This document shows, one piece after another, positions 47,501-64,000 of a stretch of 64,000 bases of DNA. A program made the translations under genes and the position numbers. Where the stretch lies: the NCBI RefSeq assembly GCF_008831285.2, contig NW_022204507.1, positions 4,112,174 to 4,176,173 on the forward strand. The letters are read 5' to 3'. Every line of letters starts with the position of its first letter. Position 1 is the stretch's first letter. The notes below the pieces were generated by a model. That model did no database searches, had not been told where the DNA came from, and saw only the letters and a program-made list of their open reading frames with translations. This stretch comes from Nymphaea colorata (lineage: Eukaryota > Streptophyta > Magnoliopsida > Nymphaeales > Nymphaeaceae).

Positions 47501-49365
47501 GAGGAGCACGGCCCTTGGTTTGGTTGGGCCAATAATGGCAACGTAGGTAGTTGATGGCACAGAGTGTGGTGTCCTAAGAAGCTAGCAGTTTGGGTCAAAC
47601 CTCTGGTGGCATGCTGCTATAGTGGCTAGTGCACGGTTGCCCGCTCAGTCTGAGTCATCCTAGAAGTTGGGTTGATTGCCCAGGGCAGCAAATCAGCCCT
47701 CTAAGTGATCAAATGTGGTAAAAAAAAAAGGATTAATTTGGATCAGCTGGCATACCCATGCCATGTGGCAATCTCTGGTGTCTGCTAGTGGCATCTTGGG
47801 CACTGGCTGGTCCTCTAGCATTGGGCAGGTCGGGCTCTAGCTATTTATTGGCCAGGTTGCCTTTATGCACCCCAACTTCCCTCCCTAGTTGGCAAAGGGC
47901 GCCAAGGTGGAGGGCATAATAGTTCCACGCAGAATTTGGGGGTGATGTCTAGTCCACTATGGAGGAGCCAGGAGGTGGACCTCTTGAGCGGCGCCATCTA
48001 GGCCAAGCGGCCATATAGGTGAAGGTAAATTTTGAAATTCATGAGCATGCACATGCACAATCATTGAACTCTAATACGATGTTGCCAAAGATGGAGAGTT
48101 AAAACCATGGGAGAAAAAAACCTTTGTTTTCGATCAATGCTTAAATTGAAAGGGTTTGTATGGGATTCTAAATGTAAGTGAACATGAAACTCTCATTCTA
48201 AGTCCTAATTCACCTAACACTATTAAATGGTTCTGAACCAAAGTACTCTACTTAGAGGTTTGCATGAATCTATAGATACTATTTGGATTGACATCTGCAT
48301 AGTGTTCAAAATCAACTGTCATATTTTTTACATATATGTACATTTATGCATTTGGATCTTGGTTTCGGATATGGTTCTGAGATTCATATCATGATATCCA
48401 TAGAAGCTTCTAGATGATAGGTATGGGCATGGATCTAAGATTCAGATCAAGATCTAAATCCATAGAAAGTTTCTACAAAATGGATCTTAAGAGATTTGGA
48501 TTAGAATTCTATGTAAAAGATCTGCTTGACAATAGTTCGTAGATCTAAAAATATTGATGTAAACATTGTAATTGATGCTTCAAATACCCTAATGTCATGT
48601 ATATCTAGCATATAGACTAATTGCAAAAAGACATTATTGCAGATGAAATTGTTGTTTTACCCTTGGGCATGGTTAAGAGATTTAAAATGAAATGATTTTT
48701 ACCCATGGGAGAAGATTTGGACCATCTATTATGTGTTTGAAATGATTTCAAGTTGGAGCTTTGATGATTTAATAATGACAAACTTGATGACATTAAGCGT
48801 ATATGACATATAATCCTAGGTTCATGTAGAAAGATGGATTGAAAAAAGTTGATTGGTTTACTCCTAGTGTAGATTTTGAACTCAAACAAGCATAAATCAT
48901 GGATTTGACTATGCTTAAAGCTCTAGGAATCAAAGAAAGCCATAAACAAATGTATATGAGACATATGTCCTATGTTTGTGTAGAATAATATGGCTTAAAA
49001 GAAAATGACTGTTGTGCCCCTATGTGTAATCCTGATGCTCCGGCTGAGTTTGGCAAATCTGATTAGACCAGCCTATATGCCTATTTCTAGATTGACTTTA
49101 GTTAAAATGTTACTAAAAAACCCTCCAACATTCTTCTAAAAGTCAAATTTTCTAAAATTTACAAGCTGTGAATGTCATATATATAAGGAGAAAGATAGAA
49201 GGTTTTCAAAAATTAGGTTATGATGTCATCTTCACGAGTTGAGTTGCGGGCCTTAGATCAGCCATTTATGGGTAAGGATATGTTGAAAGATCAGAAAGTT
49301 TTGCTCTGAGTTAACTGAATTAAGCTTGATAGATGTTTACAGAGTGTAGAAAGTATTATGAATGA
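44575..49365. other. AT-rich DNA, nothing firmly recognised (copy 2)
   Basis: Counterpart of 22028-26855. The frames at 46742-46945 and 47025-47240 match those of copy 1 (the second is shortened at its start). The short tandem duplication near 47815 is partly lost. Confidence 0.4.
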
Positions 49366-49862
49366 GTTCCAGACCTTCAATACTGAATTGAGCTCAAATT
49401 GGGTATGAATAAACTCAAACCCAAAAACTAAGAAAAGATAGATTCATACATGATAAATACGATTTTGGCTCAATTATAGCTCACTCTATTAGGTTGATGT
49501 CAAATTCAGCTTAAATAAAAAAAAAAACGTGAGAGAGAGAGAGAGAGAAAGAAAATGAGCATTAGGACCTTCCAAACTAAAATGAACTCCGATGGCTTCA
49601 TAAATGAACTCAAGCCAAACTAAAAGAAGATAGATTTATACATGATACACATGATCCAGCTCGGTTTCAGCTCACTCCACTAGGTTGAGCTCAAATGCCT
49701 TAAAAACAAAAAACAGAGTGAAGTTCGGACCTTTGGAACAAAATTGAACTCAAACCAAGATGAATAAACTCAAACCAAACTAAGGGATGTTAGATTTATA
49801 AATGATAAATATAATTCTAGTTTGGTTTGAGCTAACTCAACTCGGTTGCACTATAATTGATT
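49366..49862 (+). repeat. Three degenerate tandem units (copy 2)
   Basis: Counterpart of 26856-27345, with the same three units and small indels. Confidence 0.65.
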
Positions 49863-51394
49863 CGAACAATGCTAAATAGGGGAGAGAGTGGCCTAGTGGA
49901 AATCTGTGAATAACTTTGAAACTAAAATGTGAGCTTGTAACTCAAAGTAGGTAAAATAATAATGTTTTTCCACTAAAGCAAACCTATCCTGAATTTGGTT
50001 AGACTTAATGATATATAGTCGAGCTAAAAATTGAAGTTCTCGGTTCTGGTGAGCTGACTTATAGGGAAAGCTGACTTAAACTGGTAAAAATGGTTGGTGA
50101 GATGACTTTAACTACTCTTAGCGACTCGTAGAGCTAAGAATTACCGATTTATGTTTGTTTTAGATCATTACTAAAATTTCTAAGATTTTCTTACATTAGG
50201 GACAAAATGGTCATTTGACATGGTTGCGACAACTTAGGTGATCCTAGTCTAGGTATTAGATGTCTAAATAGGGTAAGTTTGACCCTGGTTTTCTATGGTT
50301 GGCTCATACATTTGAAATCATTTTTTAAAAGCTCAGTTCAAAACCTCCAAGTATGAGGTAAAATGGTCATTTGGTCATGGTGAAAATTTTTGAGAGTTAA
50401 AAAGACATCCTAAGGTGCTTTTGAGGTTCAATTTGTGGGCGTGCCAAATTTCACTAAAAGGTTACTCAATTTGCCTTTGGAAAATCACATTTTCTAAAAT
50501 TGACTAAATTGTATTTGAAAATGAAATGGAAATGGTAGGGTATAATGGGAAACGGAGATTTGGAGCTTTGTAAGAGCACTAAGCACACTGGTACTCTCAT
50601 TAGGTGACATTTTAATCAATCTATGCGCTCAAATTGAAAATTGGTATTCCATATCTCTCAAAATCAGTTCAAAAGTTACTATGACAATGTCTAGAAATGA
50701 ACACTCCGTGAGCGATTGAAAATCTACAATGTGTGCTCAATCTAAACAGAATTACTGAATTGAAAGCAAGAATAGTCAGTTCATGCACTTAAGAATCTGA
50801 TCGTAACTCAATTTGCTCTAAGTCACTCGAATCAGTGGAAAATGATGATCATACATGAGGAAATGGGAAAAACAAGGTGTCATTTCTTAAAATGATTGTC
50901 CTAACACTAGAATTGAGACTTCAAAATGGAAATGGAGCTGGAGATAATATGCTTATGCTGAGGAGATATTATCGTGGGCCTAGTCAAGTCTGCATGTGTT
51001 TTGATGACAAGAAATGATTGAAAAATGAGGGAAATTACCTATTTCTAGATCATTTCTGACCAAATGTAAGCCAGATTGCTTAGTAATACAATTCTCAGGA
51101 CTTCCATAGTTATTTGCAAAGCCAGAGAAAATGGATAAAATGAGTTGATTGGGAGCAAAATGTTCGTTTTCTATGTGATGATGACTTGAGTGATATGGAT
51201 ACTGGAGTTAGATACCTATGATGTTGATTTGCTTTGGTGTAGTTCATGGCCCTTATATTTGAAATTATTTTGGAAGAATCAGTCAAATAGTCATTTTTAA
51301 CCAACTCTTAGCACAGTTTGTTTCATGCTATAGAAAGGCTATAAACTAGGACAATTGGTATAACTAAAGGCCTAATTACACAACATCCAGAAAA
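49863..51394. other. AT-rich DNA, nothing recognised (copy 2)
   Basis: Counterpart of 27346-28859, with scattered single-base differences. Confidence 0.4.
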
Positions 51395-52495
51395 CCTGTA
51401 GTAGGTTCATTTGGGGTGATTCAACAGATGGGAGGCATGATCATGCAGTGAGGTGGTTCTCCCTGTGCTTACCTTTAGAGGAGTATGGGGCTGGTTTGAA
51501 AGATTTGAGTAGACTTAATAATGCTTGGATGATCTAGTTGACACTCAAGGCCAAGTTAATGGACTCCTTATGGTGCTACTTGTGTTGACAGAAGTATTTG
51601 GGCAACCATAGCCTTTGGTTAAAGACTCGTAGAACTTATTCCACCTGAGCTGGAAGGGTCTCCTGTGGGGATGGGAGGAAATTTCTCATCTTGTCTCTTA
51701 GAAAATGATTAACGTCTGATCAGAACAGTGCGGTTGGGGTCTGCTGTGCTACTTTTTTCAATGTTTGGAACCTCCAACATCTGTGAACTATAACCAGAAG
51801 CTGGTGGGGGTGATTCACTCATAGAATTCTTGGGATGTGGAAGGTTTTTGGGTCTTTGGATTCTTTACTATGAGGAGTGTTGGTTTGGTAACAAATAGAG
51901 ACACTTTGTTATGGTCTGATTTGTTGTGAGTAGTCTGAAACTCTGAATTGAGTGTATATATTTGAGCACATTAAAGTGAAGATTGTGAGGCATATGAAGG
52001 GAGCCATAGTATATAGAAACGACTCAATGGAGTGCACAAAGTGGACATTGTATATTGCTCTGAAAGGCAGGACTCTCACCAAGATCACATAGAAAATTTT
52101 AGAGTCCCCCTTGCCAATCGGTGTCCTCTTTGTGAGAAGGAAGAGGAATTGATGCCCATGTGTTCATTCATTGGTCTTTGGCGAGATCCATCAGGAAAGC
52201 CATCGGTTGCAAGTTTAATGTATGGTGAAATTCAAACAGTCTACGATAGTCCTTATGAGTCCTGGTGCTGGGGATTAAATTTAGCTAGAACGGGATGGTG
52301 TTTATGCTTTCCAAAGGTTATCTGGAAGCTCTGGCTATGAAGGAATAAAAGAGTCCATAATGGGGATGTAGTGCAGAAATTCAATGCAAACCTTTGTGGG
52401 AAGATTGTTAAACAATTGATGATAAATGCGTGTTGGGGGTTGGCTAGTAGTAGGAGATTTTGGCTTTGTTGGATTCTGGCATTCATCATGATCCT
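51395..52495 (+). pseudogene. LINE reverse transcriptase fragment (copy 2)
   Basis: Counterpart of 28860-29960. One frame here stays open from 52032 to 52340 and joins RCPLCEKEEE of the zf-RVT domain with VIWKLWL near the end. In copy 1 the same stretch is broken by single-base changes. Confidence 0.6.
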
Positions 52496-53079
52496 TAGCC
52501 ATCATTTGATGGTTTCAGTCTGATCATACCTCTGCCTGCAGATGGATTGGAGACTCTCATAAGGTAGGGTACTGGGTGAAAAAGAGTGGATGCGGGTTTC
52601 TGATTCTGGAGTTTGTTATGTCCCAGTCAGACTATGTTAGGGTGCCAAGGAGATCTTACTTGGAATTCTTTGTAGCCTACCATGATTTAATGGGGTGGTT
52701 GGCATTTCAGCGCCTTCCATAAGCTGGAGGAACGCATTGTTTCACTGCATGAAAGAGGTTGATTAAGTGCCTCACGGATCTGGGGATCATGTTCTTTCAA
52801 GGAAGATTTTTGTTCTGGTGCATTGCAATCCAGCGTTTGAGGTAGTGAAAGTCTCACATTCCTTAAAGGTGTCCGTGTTGGTTATTTTTTCTGTACATTC
52901 TTTTAATTTTGTTGAACAAATTGAGAGACTGCTCCTCCCAGCCGTTTATTAAGCAAAGCAATTTTGAGCTCATATTTGAATCTAGGTTCCATTTTATAGC
53001 TTCAGATCTAAGGATCCGGAGTTGATTTTTAATACTTGGATCTTAGATCCAAGGATTTTAAAAATGCGGTTTCTAGTAT
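52496..53079. other. Non-coding DNA with a GGATCTTAGATCC palindrome (copy 2)
   Basis: Counterpart of 29961-30548. Confidence 0.4.
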
Positions 53080-54143
53080 GGGTGAACATGAGCTGAGTCG
53101 AGCCCAAGCTTGGTCAGCTTGAACTCCGCTTGCCTTCTATATTGCACAACTCGAGCTCGAATCAAGTTATATAATGTCAACTCGAGCTAGGCTCACTCAA
53201 GCGTGTCAGAACTCAAGCTCATTTAACTAGTATATAGGTGTGCCCTTTATATGCTATGGCAAAATATGGCAGCGATCATGCTGCTGCTATGGAAGAGATG
53301 AAGCAGAGTATATGCAGAAAAAGAGAAATCATATGAGATATTTGGATTTTAAGTTTTGGGTCTTCAAGGAACTCTCGCTCATGCTCAGCGCTGAATGAAG
53401 GTTTCAGATCGCTTGCTGGAATGAGGGTTTCATGAGCCTGAAAGCCCTTGCTCCAGTGCCACCCTTTGGTGAGCGAGGGTTTCTGATTAATCTGAAACCC
53501 CCAGCTGTGTGAGGTTTTCAGATTGATTTGAAGCCCTTTGCTTTGCTGAGCGAGGGTTTCATCCCTCACTCGCTGCGAATGAGGGTGTTTTGAAGCCCTC
53601 GGTTGTTGGAGCAAGGTTTTGTAGAAAGAAACCCTTGCTCCAGCGAATGAGAGTTTTAGATTCCACAGTGAATGAGGGTTTCATCCCTCACTCGCTGTGA
53701 GCGAAGGTGTTCTGATACCACGTTTGTTGGAGCAAGGGTTTTGAAGAAACCCTCACTCCAATGAGCAACCCTCGACTTAGAGTTGGAGAGAGAGAGAGAG
53801 AGAGGTGTACCTTGACAGGCTTTGCAGCAGCAAATGAGAAGGGCAACGGTGGTATTGGGCATTTGGATGAGATGCTTTTCATTTGGATGAAGCATTGAAG
53901 AAGAAAGATAAGAGACAGAATCACGGGATGGCATGAAACGTGAAATGGAAAAAAACAAAATAACTACTACTTTTGCTCAAGGCGAGTCGAGCTTAAAACA
54001 TTCGAGTTCAATGAATTCAAACTGGCTCGACTAAAAAAATAGTTGAAAAATGAGCTCGAGTTTCGCTCGTTTATTAAAATAGTTGGCTCGAACTCGATTT
54101 TGAGTCGAGGTTTAACGAGCCGTGCTCAGCTCGTTGTTCACCC
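53080..54143. mobile_element. Inverted-repeat element with CTCGAG-rich arms (copy 2)
   Basis: Counterpart of 30549-31604, bounded by GGGTGAACATGAGCTGAG on the left and the complement of GGGTGAACAACGAGCTGAG on the right. The core of GAGGGTTT and CCCTCACTCG repeats is the same, with small indels. Confidence 0.6.
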
Positions 54144-54179
54144 TCTATAAACCGTGTATGGTAATGCAAAGCTTGCATC

Positions 54180-54535
54180 CTCGCTCTCTCTCTCTCTCTC
54201 TCTCGGCCCTGACCATGGCAGTGACCTTTTTTTTTTCCCAATCTCCTCGTCATCACAAGCAAAGGGCATCTTATATGGCTGAGCTCTCTCTTTTCAGTGG
54301 TGGTGTCCGTTTTTTTTTTTTTTTTACTGATCTCCTCTTCATCATCACTGACGAAGGGCATCTTTTGTGGGTGAGTTCTCTCTTTTCAAGTGTCTGCAGA
54401 TATACTCGGAGATGGTCAGGCAAGACATCTCCCTCCCTCTCCCCTCTCCCTCCCTCCCTCTATCCCACTCCCTCTCCCTCCCTCTATCCCTCTCCCTCCC
54501 TCCCTCTCCTTCTCTCTCTCTCTGTCTGAAATCAT
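54180..54535. repeat. CT-rich low-complexity block (copy 2)
   Basis: Counterpart of 31640-32000. The (CT)n, T-run and CCCTCT lengths differ between copies, as is usual for such tracts. Confidence 0.85.
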
Positions 54536-56482
54536 CAACAGTGCGATGGTTTTTATTTCTCTTTCTTGAAATCCTCAGGCTCATCGAAAGTGTTGAAATT
54601 CCCTGCACTTAGGAGTGTTAAAAGTAGTGTCTAAAGAGGGCTTGGAGCTCTCATCTCCATCGACTGAGCTTCAACATCTCTCTCTTTCTCTGTCTCAAAA
54701 ATCTATTTCTGAAACCATTGCATTGCCAAAAGTTTATTTTCGTAGTGTTCTTTGGTGGAGTAAAAGGGCCATGGTCAGCCGATAGTTTCAATTGCTTTTT
54801 AAAAGATTTTGAGAATCACATCTTCTAGTTGGTTTTAGGTGGGGAGAAAGGGCCATGGTAGGAGATAGGTCGATAATGTGAGATCCGCGCAAGTGATCAG
54901 ATGGGGGTGGCTCGATTTCTAATCCATGTTAAAATTTGTGGATTAGAGATCCACGGTTTGTTTTGTCGTGGATCTTCTGAGTAGATCCAACCTTGTCTCC
55001 GAGATCCAAAGTAATCAAACACGGCCTAATGTTTCTCTTGTGGATCTAATTTGAACTAAATTCCTTCTATTTTGAACAAAGTTTTGACTATGAAAATGTG
55101 ATGCAGTTCATGATTCACAGTAATTCGCTTCCGCACCTTTTTATCGTAATAACACAAACTTATTTGTGGATGCTTTGTTGGGGTCTTCCTTTTGCTTATG
55201 ATTTCAAACTAATACAATCTTATTGCAATTTATCTAAGGACTGTGCTTTTTAATTTAAACGGCAAAATGAAGGCATGAAGTAAAATTCCTATTTTAAAAA
55301 GTGAAATGTTAGCTGAAGTCATAAAAAGTAATTTTGTGATAAGAGGATCGTATTAAAACAAAGAAATCAGCTTGGCTCCCCATATTAGTGGATGTTGGAT
55401 TGAAATCCGTATTTGATAGTTTTTACGAAAAGCATGTTATTTAAAAAAATATGATGTGGTCCACTTTTAAAATTACAGAAAAGGTAGGCTTGGAAATGAA
55501 TTTTTTTTGGAATTTATTTAAAGCACCAAAAACGTTTTTTCTTTGAAAATGCTTTGCTTTAGTTTTTTGTCAAATGCAATAAATGAACGTGTTTGACACA
55601 TAATTACGACAAACATTTGATCCAGAGAATATCTTTTAATAAATAGGCAACGGCAAAATTATTTGGAGAAATTAAATGGTGTTTTCCAAATTCTCATGTC
55701 TTTTTATAGAATGTGATGGTGTTGGCATACTTAACACATTTTTTTTACTTTGAATCAATTCATTTTTTATAAATAAAATTATGAATATTTTAATTCATAT
55801 TTTTAATTTTCCTTTTTTTGATGATCCGCTAGTTATTATATCATTGATTTTCTTTGTTCTACATTGAAACAGTTAAAATTTAAAAGTATGTAAAATACAT
55901 TTTGTAAATTGTATATTTCTATCACTTGACATGATAAATTTAGGTCGAGGAACATGGGTCAGTGTTATTAATTTTAATATCGTTCCGCATCAGCGGATAT
56001 GGGTTGAATCGGCCATCTTGCCAATACAATGCAGGGCTAATAATTGTCATGTTTCTTCTTTTTGTCATATTTAAAATCAGTGAAATTAGTTTGAATTATT
56101 CTTTAATTCAACAATTTTAAAAATAAGGTGACAGACTGATATGTCCCATGTATTCAAAGGAACACCATCCATAGAAAACAATTGGATATTTCAACACATG
56201 GAGCATAGGTATGGTTATCTGTATCTACCTCAAGCTACCCAGTTTTATATGGATTTGGTATTTACTTATGAAGTCAAAGAAACAATGAACCCAATAAATT
56301 GTGAGCATTATATTTGGCCTAGGGGGAGAATAACAGTTATAAAAAATCCTGCTCTGGCCAATACTGACAAAAGCACTAAGCTAAACTTTACCCAATGGCC
56401 TATTCAGATGTCATTGATAATTTCCATATTGCACTTTCCATCCTTCAAGGCTACTTCAAAAGAAGAATGAAGACATTCTTAC
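54536..56482. other. AT-rich DNA with one unassigned open frame (copy 2)
   Basis: A plus-strand frame at 56141-56470 (109 codons, starting MSHVFKGTPSIENNW) is open here and broken in copy 1. I see no known domain, and it overlaps the presumed 3' end region of the demethylase pseudogene on the other strand. It is probably chance. Confidence 0.4.
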
Positions 56483-60427
<3,945 letters not shown>

Positions 60428-60639
60428 CTGAGCAGAAAATGATTCATATGATGTAGTTACCAAGCTGCCTATAGGTGTACTAGACCTTGTTTTAACTCAA
60501 TGGTCTTTTCCAGTGGGTTGTTGACATCTTTTCTAGCTTCTTGACTTCCTGTGTAATAGATAATGACCTAAGGGGAATTAAGGTCAGTGGATTTTATTAC
60601 AGATGGTTGTTTAGTTCAAGAGTATAAAGACTAGGGATA

Positions 60640-60865
60640 TCATATTGTACAACATCTATCATCATAATTCTCAGCTAAAGCATCTTTTTTGTAAAGAAAC
60701 ACATATTCATTGTCTTCTTTAGGAACGTCATCATAAATTTTTCCCTTACCAAGAAAACTATCATTAAAAACATATAATTTGTTATTCTAGGGATAACAAC
60801 AACTATATTTGTTTGATTTAGGTAACCCAAGTAAAACACAAGGATTATCTAAACATCAAATAAAA
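60640..60865 (-). pseudogene. Ty1/copia retrotransposon fragment (integrase C-terminal region)
   Basis: The minus strand reads CVLLGLPKSNKYSCCYP, a stop, then NNKLYVFNDSFLGKGKIYDD and VPKEDNEYVFLYKKDALAEN. This order resembles the copia segment FVGYPKGTKGYYFYNP followed by NKVFVSRNAVFLEKEF after the integrase core. Only this short piece was recognised, with a stop in the middle; no LTRs were found. It could instead be an unrelated decayed exon. Confidence 0.45.
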
Positions 60866-60879
60866 TGCTCAAAGAGTTC

Positions 60880-61075
60880 GCGCGAGGCTGGGGATTGTCT
60901 TTCTTTCGGCCCAACGTCACTTTGATGTCATGAGCACTCAAAAGCAAGTGCTTTGTGCAATCACGTCACATCGCGAGCAAAGCCCTACGCATTGCAAGTG
61001 CTTTGTGCAATATGGTTTTGCTCATGACATGACTTCGCTTTGCGAGTACTTTGTATAACCTGTTTCAGTTTTCAA
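60880..61075 (+). repeat. CAAAGC-rich sequence related to the flanks of the modular repeats
   Basis: Contains GCGAGCAAAGCCCTACGCAT, GCAAGTGCTTTGTGCAAT (twice in similar form), TGCTCATGACATGACTTCGC and CTTTGCGAGTACTTTGTA. These words match the flanks of the repeat blocks at 6018-6175 and 6840-6935, but without the core repeat. It looks like a solo end or a small member of the same family. Confidence 0.55.
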
Positions 61076-64000
61076 CTCTTCAAGAAACACATAAAAGTTT
61101 CACTATATCTAATCTACAACAGTGTCCCACTAAACAGAACATGATAAAAATTTCTACTAATTAAATTGAATAAATAACATTTCCCGACACAATTTCTCCC
61201 AGTATGTAAAGTGGGGCCTAGTCAAAGAAATAGGAACAAAGGCATTTGCCATCTAGGTGTCTAATCCTGCACACACATTTAAGTGTCTAATCATGCACAT
61301 ACACTTATCATCAGCTGTCTCAAGAAAAGAACAGATCCCCATAAAGTATCAGTATCAGTTTCATAATAGATATCATGTGGGATACATCTTAGCAACTAAG
61401 AATGAAGAATTAGAAACAACAATGCTGAATAGGCTTTTTAATACTTGTAAATACTCGAAGAGTAAACAAATGATCCTAAACTAAACAATTTGAGTGAATA
61501 AATATCAACTTAAAAAAAATTATTTGTCAAATCATTCATATTCATCTGATTGAGTTCCTTTTTCTTCAGGCAGTTCCATTTCTCTGGAAAGTTTGGAATT
61601 CTTTCATAATTTCAGTGCAACAATCACTCCAGCTGCTGTCATAACTCAAAACATCATTGAGCAAGAATTTTCAACTTCCTTGGTCACAATCTACTATCAC
61701 TACAGACATGAACCATGAAAATCAAAAGCTTCTCAAAGAAAGGTGCATGTTCATTCTCAAATGGGATGTATGCTAAACAAGCTTAGGAAAAATAGCAACT
61801 ACTACATGCTTGGCAACTAATCTGTACTAACAGAAGAAAAAAAAAGCCAGTGACTATTTGTTTGCAGAATGCAATGCAGATATCTATGTTAAACTTTCAA
61901 GTGGTACCTAAATGAAATAGGCATGTGAAAGCTATGCATGAAAATGGTTAGATAAAATAGCTCTGCTTATGTATTTTTTTCTTAAAAGAACACTCATTTA
62001 AAAAGTTCACACCCATCAACCATGACAATGTAATCTAGATCATGAAACACATTCTTCAAATGCTTCTGAGGAAATTCAGAAATCACAAGTCTTTCTCTTC
62101 ATATGCAGATATACATATATATATATTTACATTCTGTCACACCCATATCTAAGGTTTCACTTTTTCTGCTATGCATTTTCCTGCTATACCTGCCTAGGCA
62201 TACATGACAATGACAAATGGTACTCAAAATGTCAATCAATAGAAACTCCATTGAGATAAGCTACCAAAAATATAGAGCAGTTGGGAAAATTTTGTCTATT
62301 CACGAATATCTATTAATTAGCTAATTCTTTCTGAAACCATGAAAAGAGAAAAATCATCTGGAACAGAAATTGAAAAAAAAAAGCCAATGCACAAACAGAT
62401 ATTACAAAGTGGACATTTCAAAACGCTAAAAGATTAAAGAAAATGAATAAAAAAAAACCTTCAAAAAGTGGTGTAGATTATATAAGCAAAAAACTAGTTT
62501 TTCAAAAAACTGAAGCTCATCAGAGAAGCATGATTCCTTGAATTAGAATATCAAAATTCAGAACTCACAAATTCCCAAACATCGGTTTCCCATTTGCATA
62601 GTGAAAGTTTCAGCGCAGATAATGGCTTAGTGAATGAGCCAGTGGGCACCCAAGCCTTTTTTTTTTCTTTCATTGGCTTTTTCTCATGTATAAAGCACCA
62701 AAAATAAAACATTGACATTCACTTATTATTAAGAAACTTCATTTAAAGAGAAATATCCATCTCAATTCAACATTAGCCTGTCTTGTTAAACTAGTTAGAA
62801 GCTAGCATCAACATAAATCCAAGTATAATACATAAATTAACTTACCTGAGGCCAATCTCCAATTGAAATGTTTAAAAAAAACAAAAATAAATTAAGAAGG
62901 AGAAAGTGAAGCACGACACAGGGAAGTACTTGATCTGCAGAAAATCAATTAATTTTAGGACGAAAGTGACTATAAGAGACAATAAAAGAAAAAACTTCAG
63001 ATCGTAAAAAGGGACTCATCGTTCATCTTTCAAAAGGGAGGAGCAAAACAAAACTCCCAATGGGCTCCTTCACATGTAAATTTCCGCATACATATTTCCT
63101 TATCCATCTCTAAAAGAATCCAATCCCAGTGGACACAGTCACACAATTGCTTATATTATCGTAGAAGTTGGGGAAGACTCAAACTAATAACGAAGCAACA
63201 AAATGTAATGCACGGGCACTTCATAAATGCAATGAAATAGTTTAGAACTTAACACACTACATTGTCTATATACACAAAAGTATTCTTCTTGACTGTTATA
63301 TATGTTGGCATATTCAACATTGCCTTACATATATAAGAGAGAGAGAGAGAGATTAAGTCGGGGCGTATACATGAGAGAGTGAGAGAGGGAGAAAGAGGGA
63401 GGGAGCGAAGGGCTTGAATATCCATTGTGCATGTCCTTCATCATTTTCTGTACAGCCAATCGAGTTTCTCTTAGTCCAACATGAATCCATTTGGTTGTTC
63501 GTTATGAAATTTATGTTTTTTCTTGTGAAGAACACATTTTAAATTGATTTTTCTTGATGTTTTGATCTAGTTCGAGATGCATGAAAGTTTGATTTAAAAT
63601 TGAAATTTCTTCTTGCCTTCTTAGTTGTAGTTTACTATAGTGGGGACGTGGTTTAGAGTAGTGCTCATGGTTTAGAATGCCATGCATGTTTGAGTCCTAG
63701 TTAAAGTAGTTGTAGTTTGATTGTTAACTGTCATGTTCTCTTCATTGAGCTTCTGATTCTATTTAAATGCATGTATGTTAGTTGCACATGTCATGGCTAT
63801 ACCTAGGTATATAAGGATGCATGTGTACACTGGAGTTGTATAGTCATCTATATTTTCTGCTACTCCTTCTACATCGGTATCTTCACTTTGTTTTGTTTCT
63901 CACTTCAAACCTCTTATTTATTGAAAAGGCTAGCCCCTTTCTCTTTTGAGTGTCTAGGACACTTGAATACGCTTTTTGTGGACGAGACTCTACCTGTCTT
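61076..64000. other. AT-rich DNA, nothing recognised
   Basis: No gene was recognised. A (GA)n microsatellite lies at about 63331-63352, followed by a GAGAGGGAGAAAGAGGGAGG purine run to about 63405. A minus-strand open stretch around 61560-61680 has no identifiable domain. 63420-64000 is T-rich and could be promoter or intron sequence of a gene to the right, but nothing supports this directly. Confidence 0.4.

Noticed and set aside
56141-56470. 109-codon plus-strand frame as a new gene
   Set aside because: It has no recognised domain, is broken in copy 1, and lies beside the 3' end of a gene fragment on the other strand; kept only as an unassigned frame.

Overview
This window looks like nuclear DNA from a seed plant. 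It is AT-rich and intron-rich, and it is full of degraded transposons, microsatellites and pseudogenes. It also carries an insertion of plant mitochondrial DNA, with nad3-rps12 in the plant mitochondrial order plus a mitochondrial-type rps11. No gene in the window can be called intact and functional with confidence. The mitochondrial-type rps11 weakly suggests a lineage that kept that gene in its mitochondrion until recently; the species cannot be named from this sequence.

Layout, left unique part (1-15434): a short tandem repeat; a 3.1-kb hAT transposon with 8-bp target-site duplications and a decayed transposase; then from about 4.85 to 12.2 kb a mitochondrial-derived region holding rps11, rps12 and nad3 copies. 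That region is split by two blocks of an unusual modular repeat in opposite orientations. A third block follows at 12.2-13.1 kb.

Central part: 15435-37871 and 37972-60427 are nearly the same 22.4 kb, in the same orientation, separated by exactly 100 N. The similarity starts and stops flush with the N run, and differences concentrate towards the ends that abut the gap. The simplest reading is two overlapping contigs (or haplotigs) that were scaffolded without being merged, so most features there are probably one locus shown twice. Each copy contains, left to right: a 3.3-kb terminal-inverted-repeat element enclosing three exon-like blocks that join in phase; another pair of exon-like blocks interrupted by a 0.96-kb hAT derivative; long AT-rich DNA with degenerate tandem repeats; a LINE fragment; a 1.06-kb inverted-repeat element rich in CTCGAG-like and GAGGGTTT motifs; CT-rich low-complexity DNA; and, on the minus strand, a decayed 3' portion of a JMJ14/15/18-type (PKDM7) histone H3K4 demethylase gene.

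Right unique part (60428-64000): a Ty1/copia fragment on the minus strand, a short CAAAGC-rich sequence related to the ends of the modular repeat blocks, and AT-rich DNA in which I recognise nothing.

There are no operons, CRISPR arrays or defence systems, and I found no convincing new biological system. The items most worth following up are the gap-flanking duplication, the modular repeat family inside the mitochondrial insertion, and the inverted-repeat element that encloses an unidentified spliced gene fragment.
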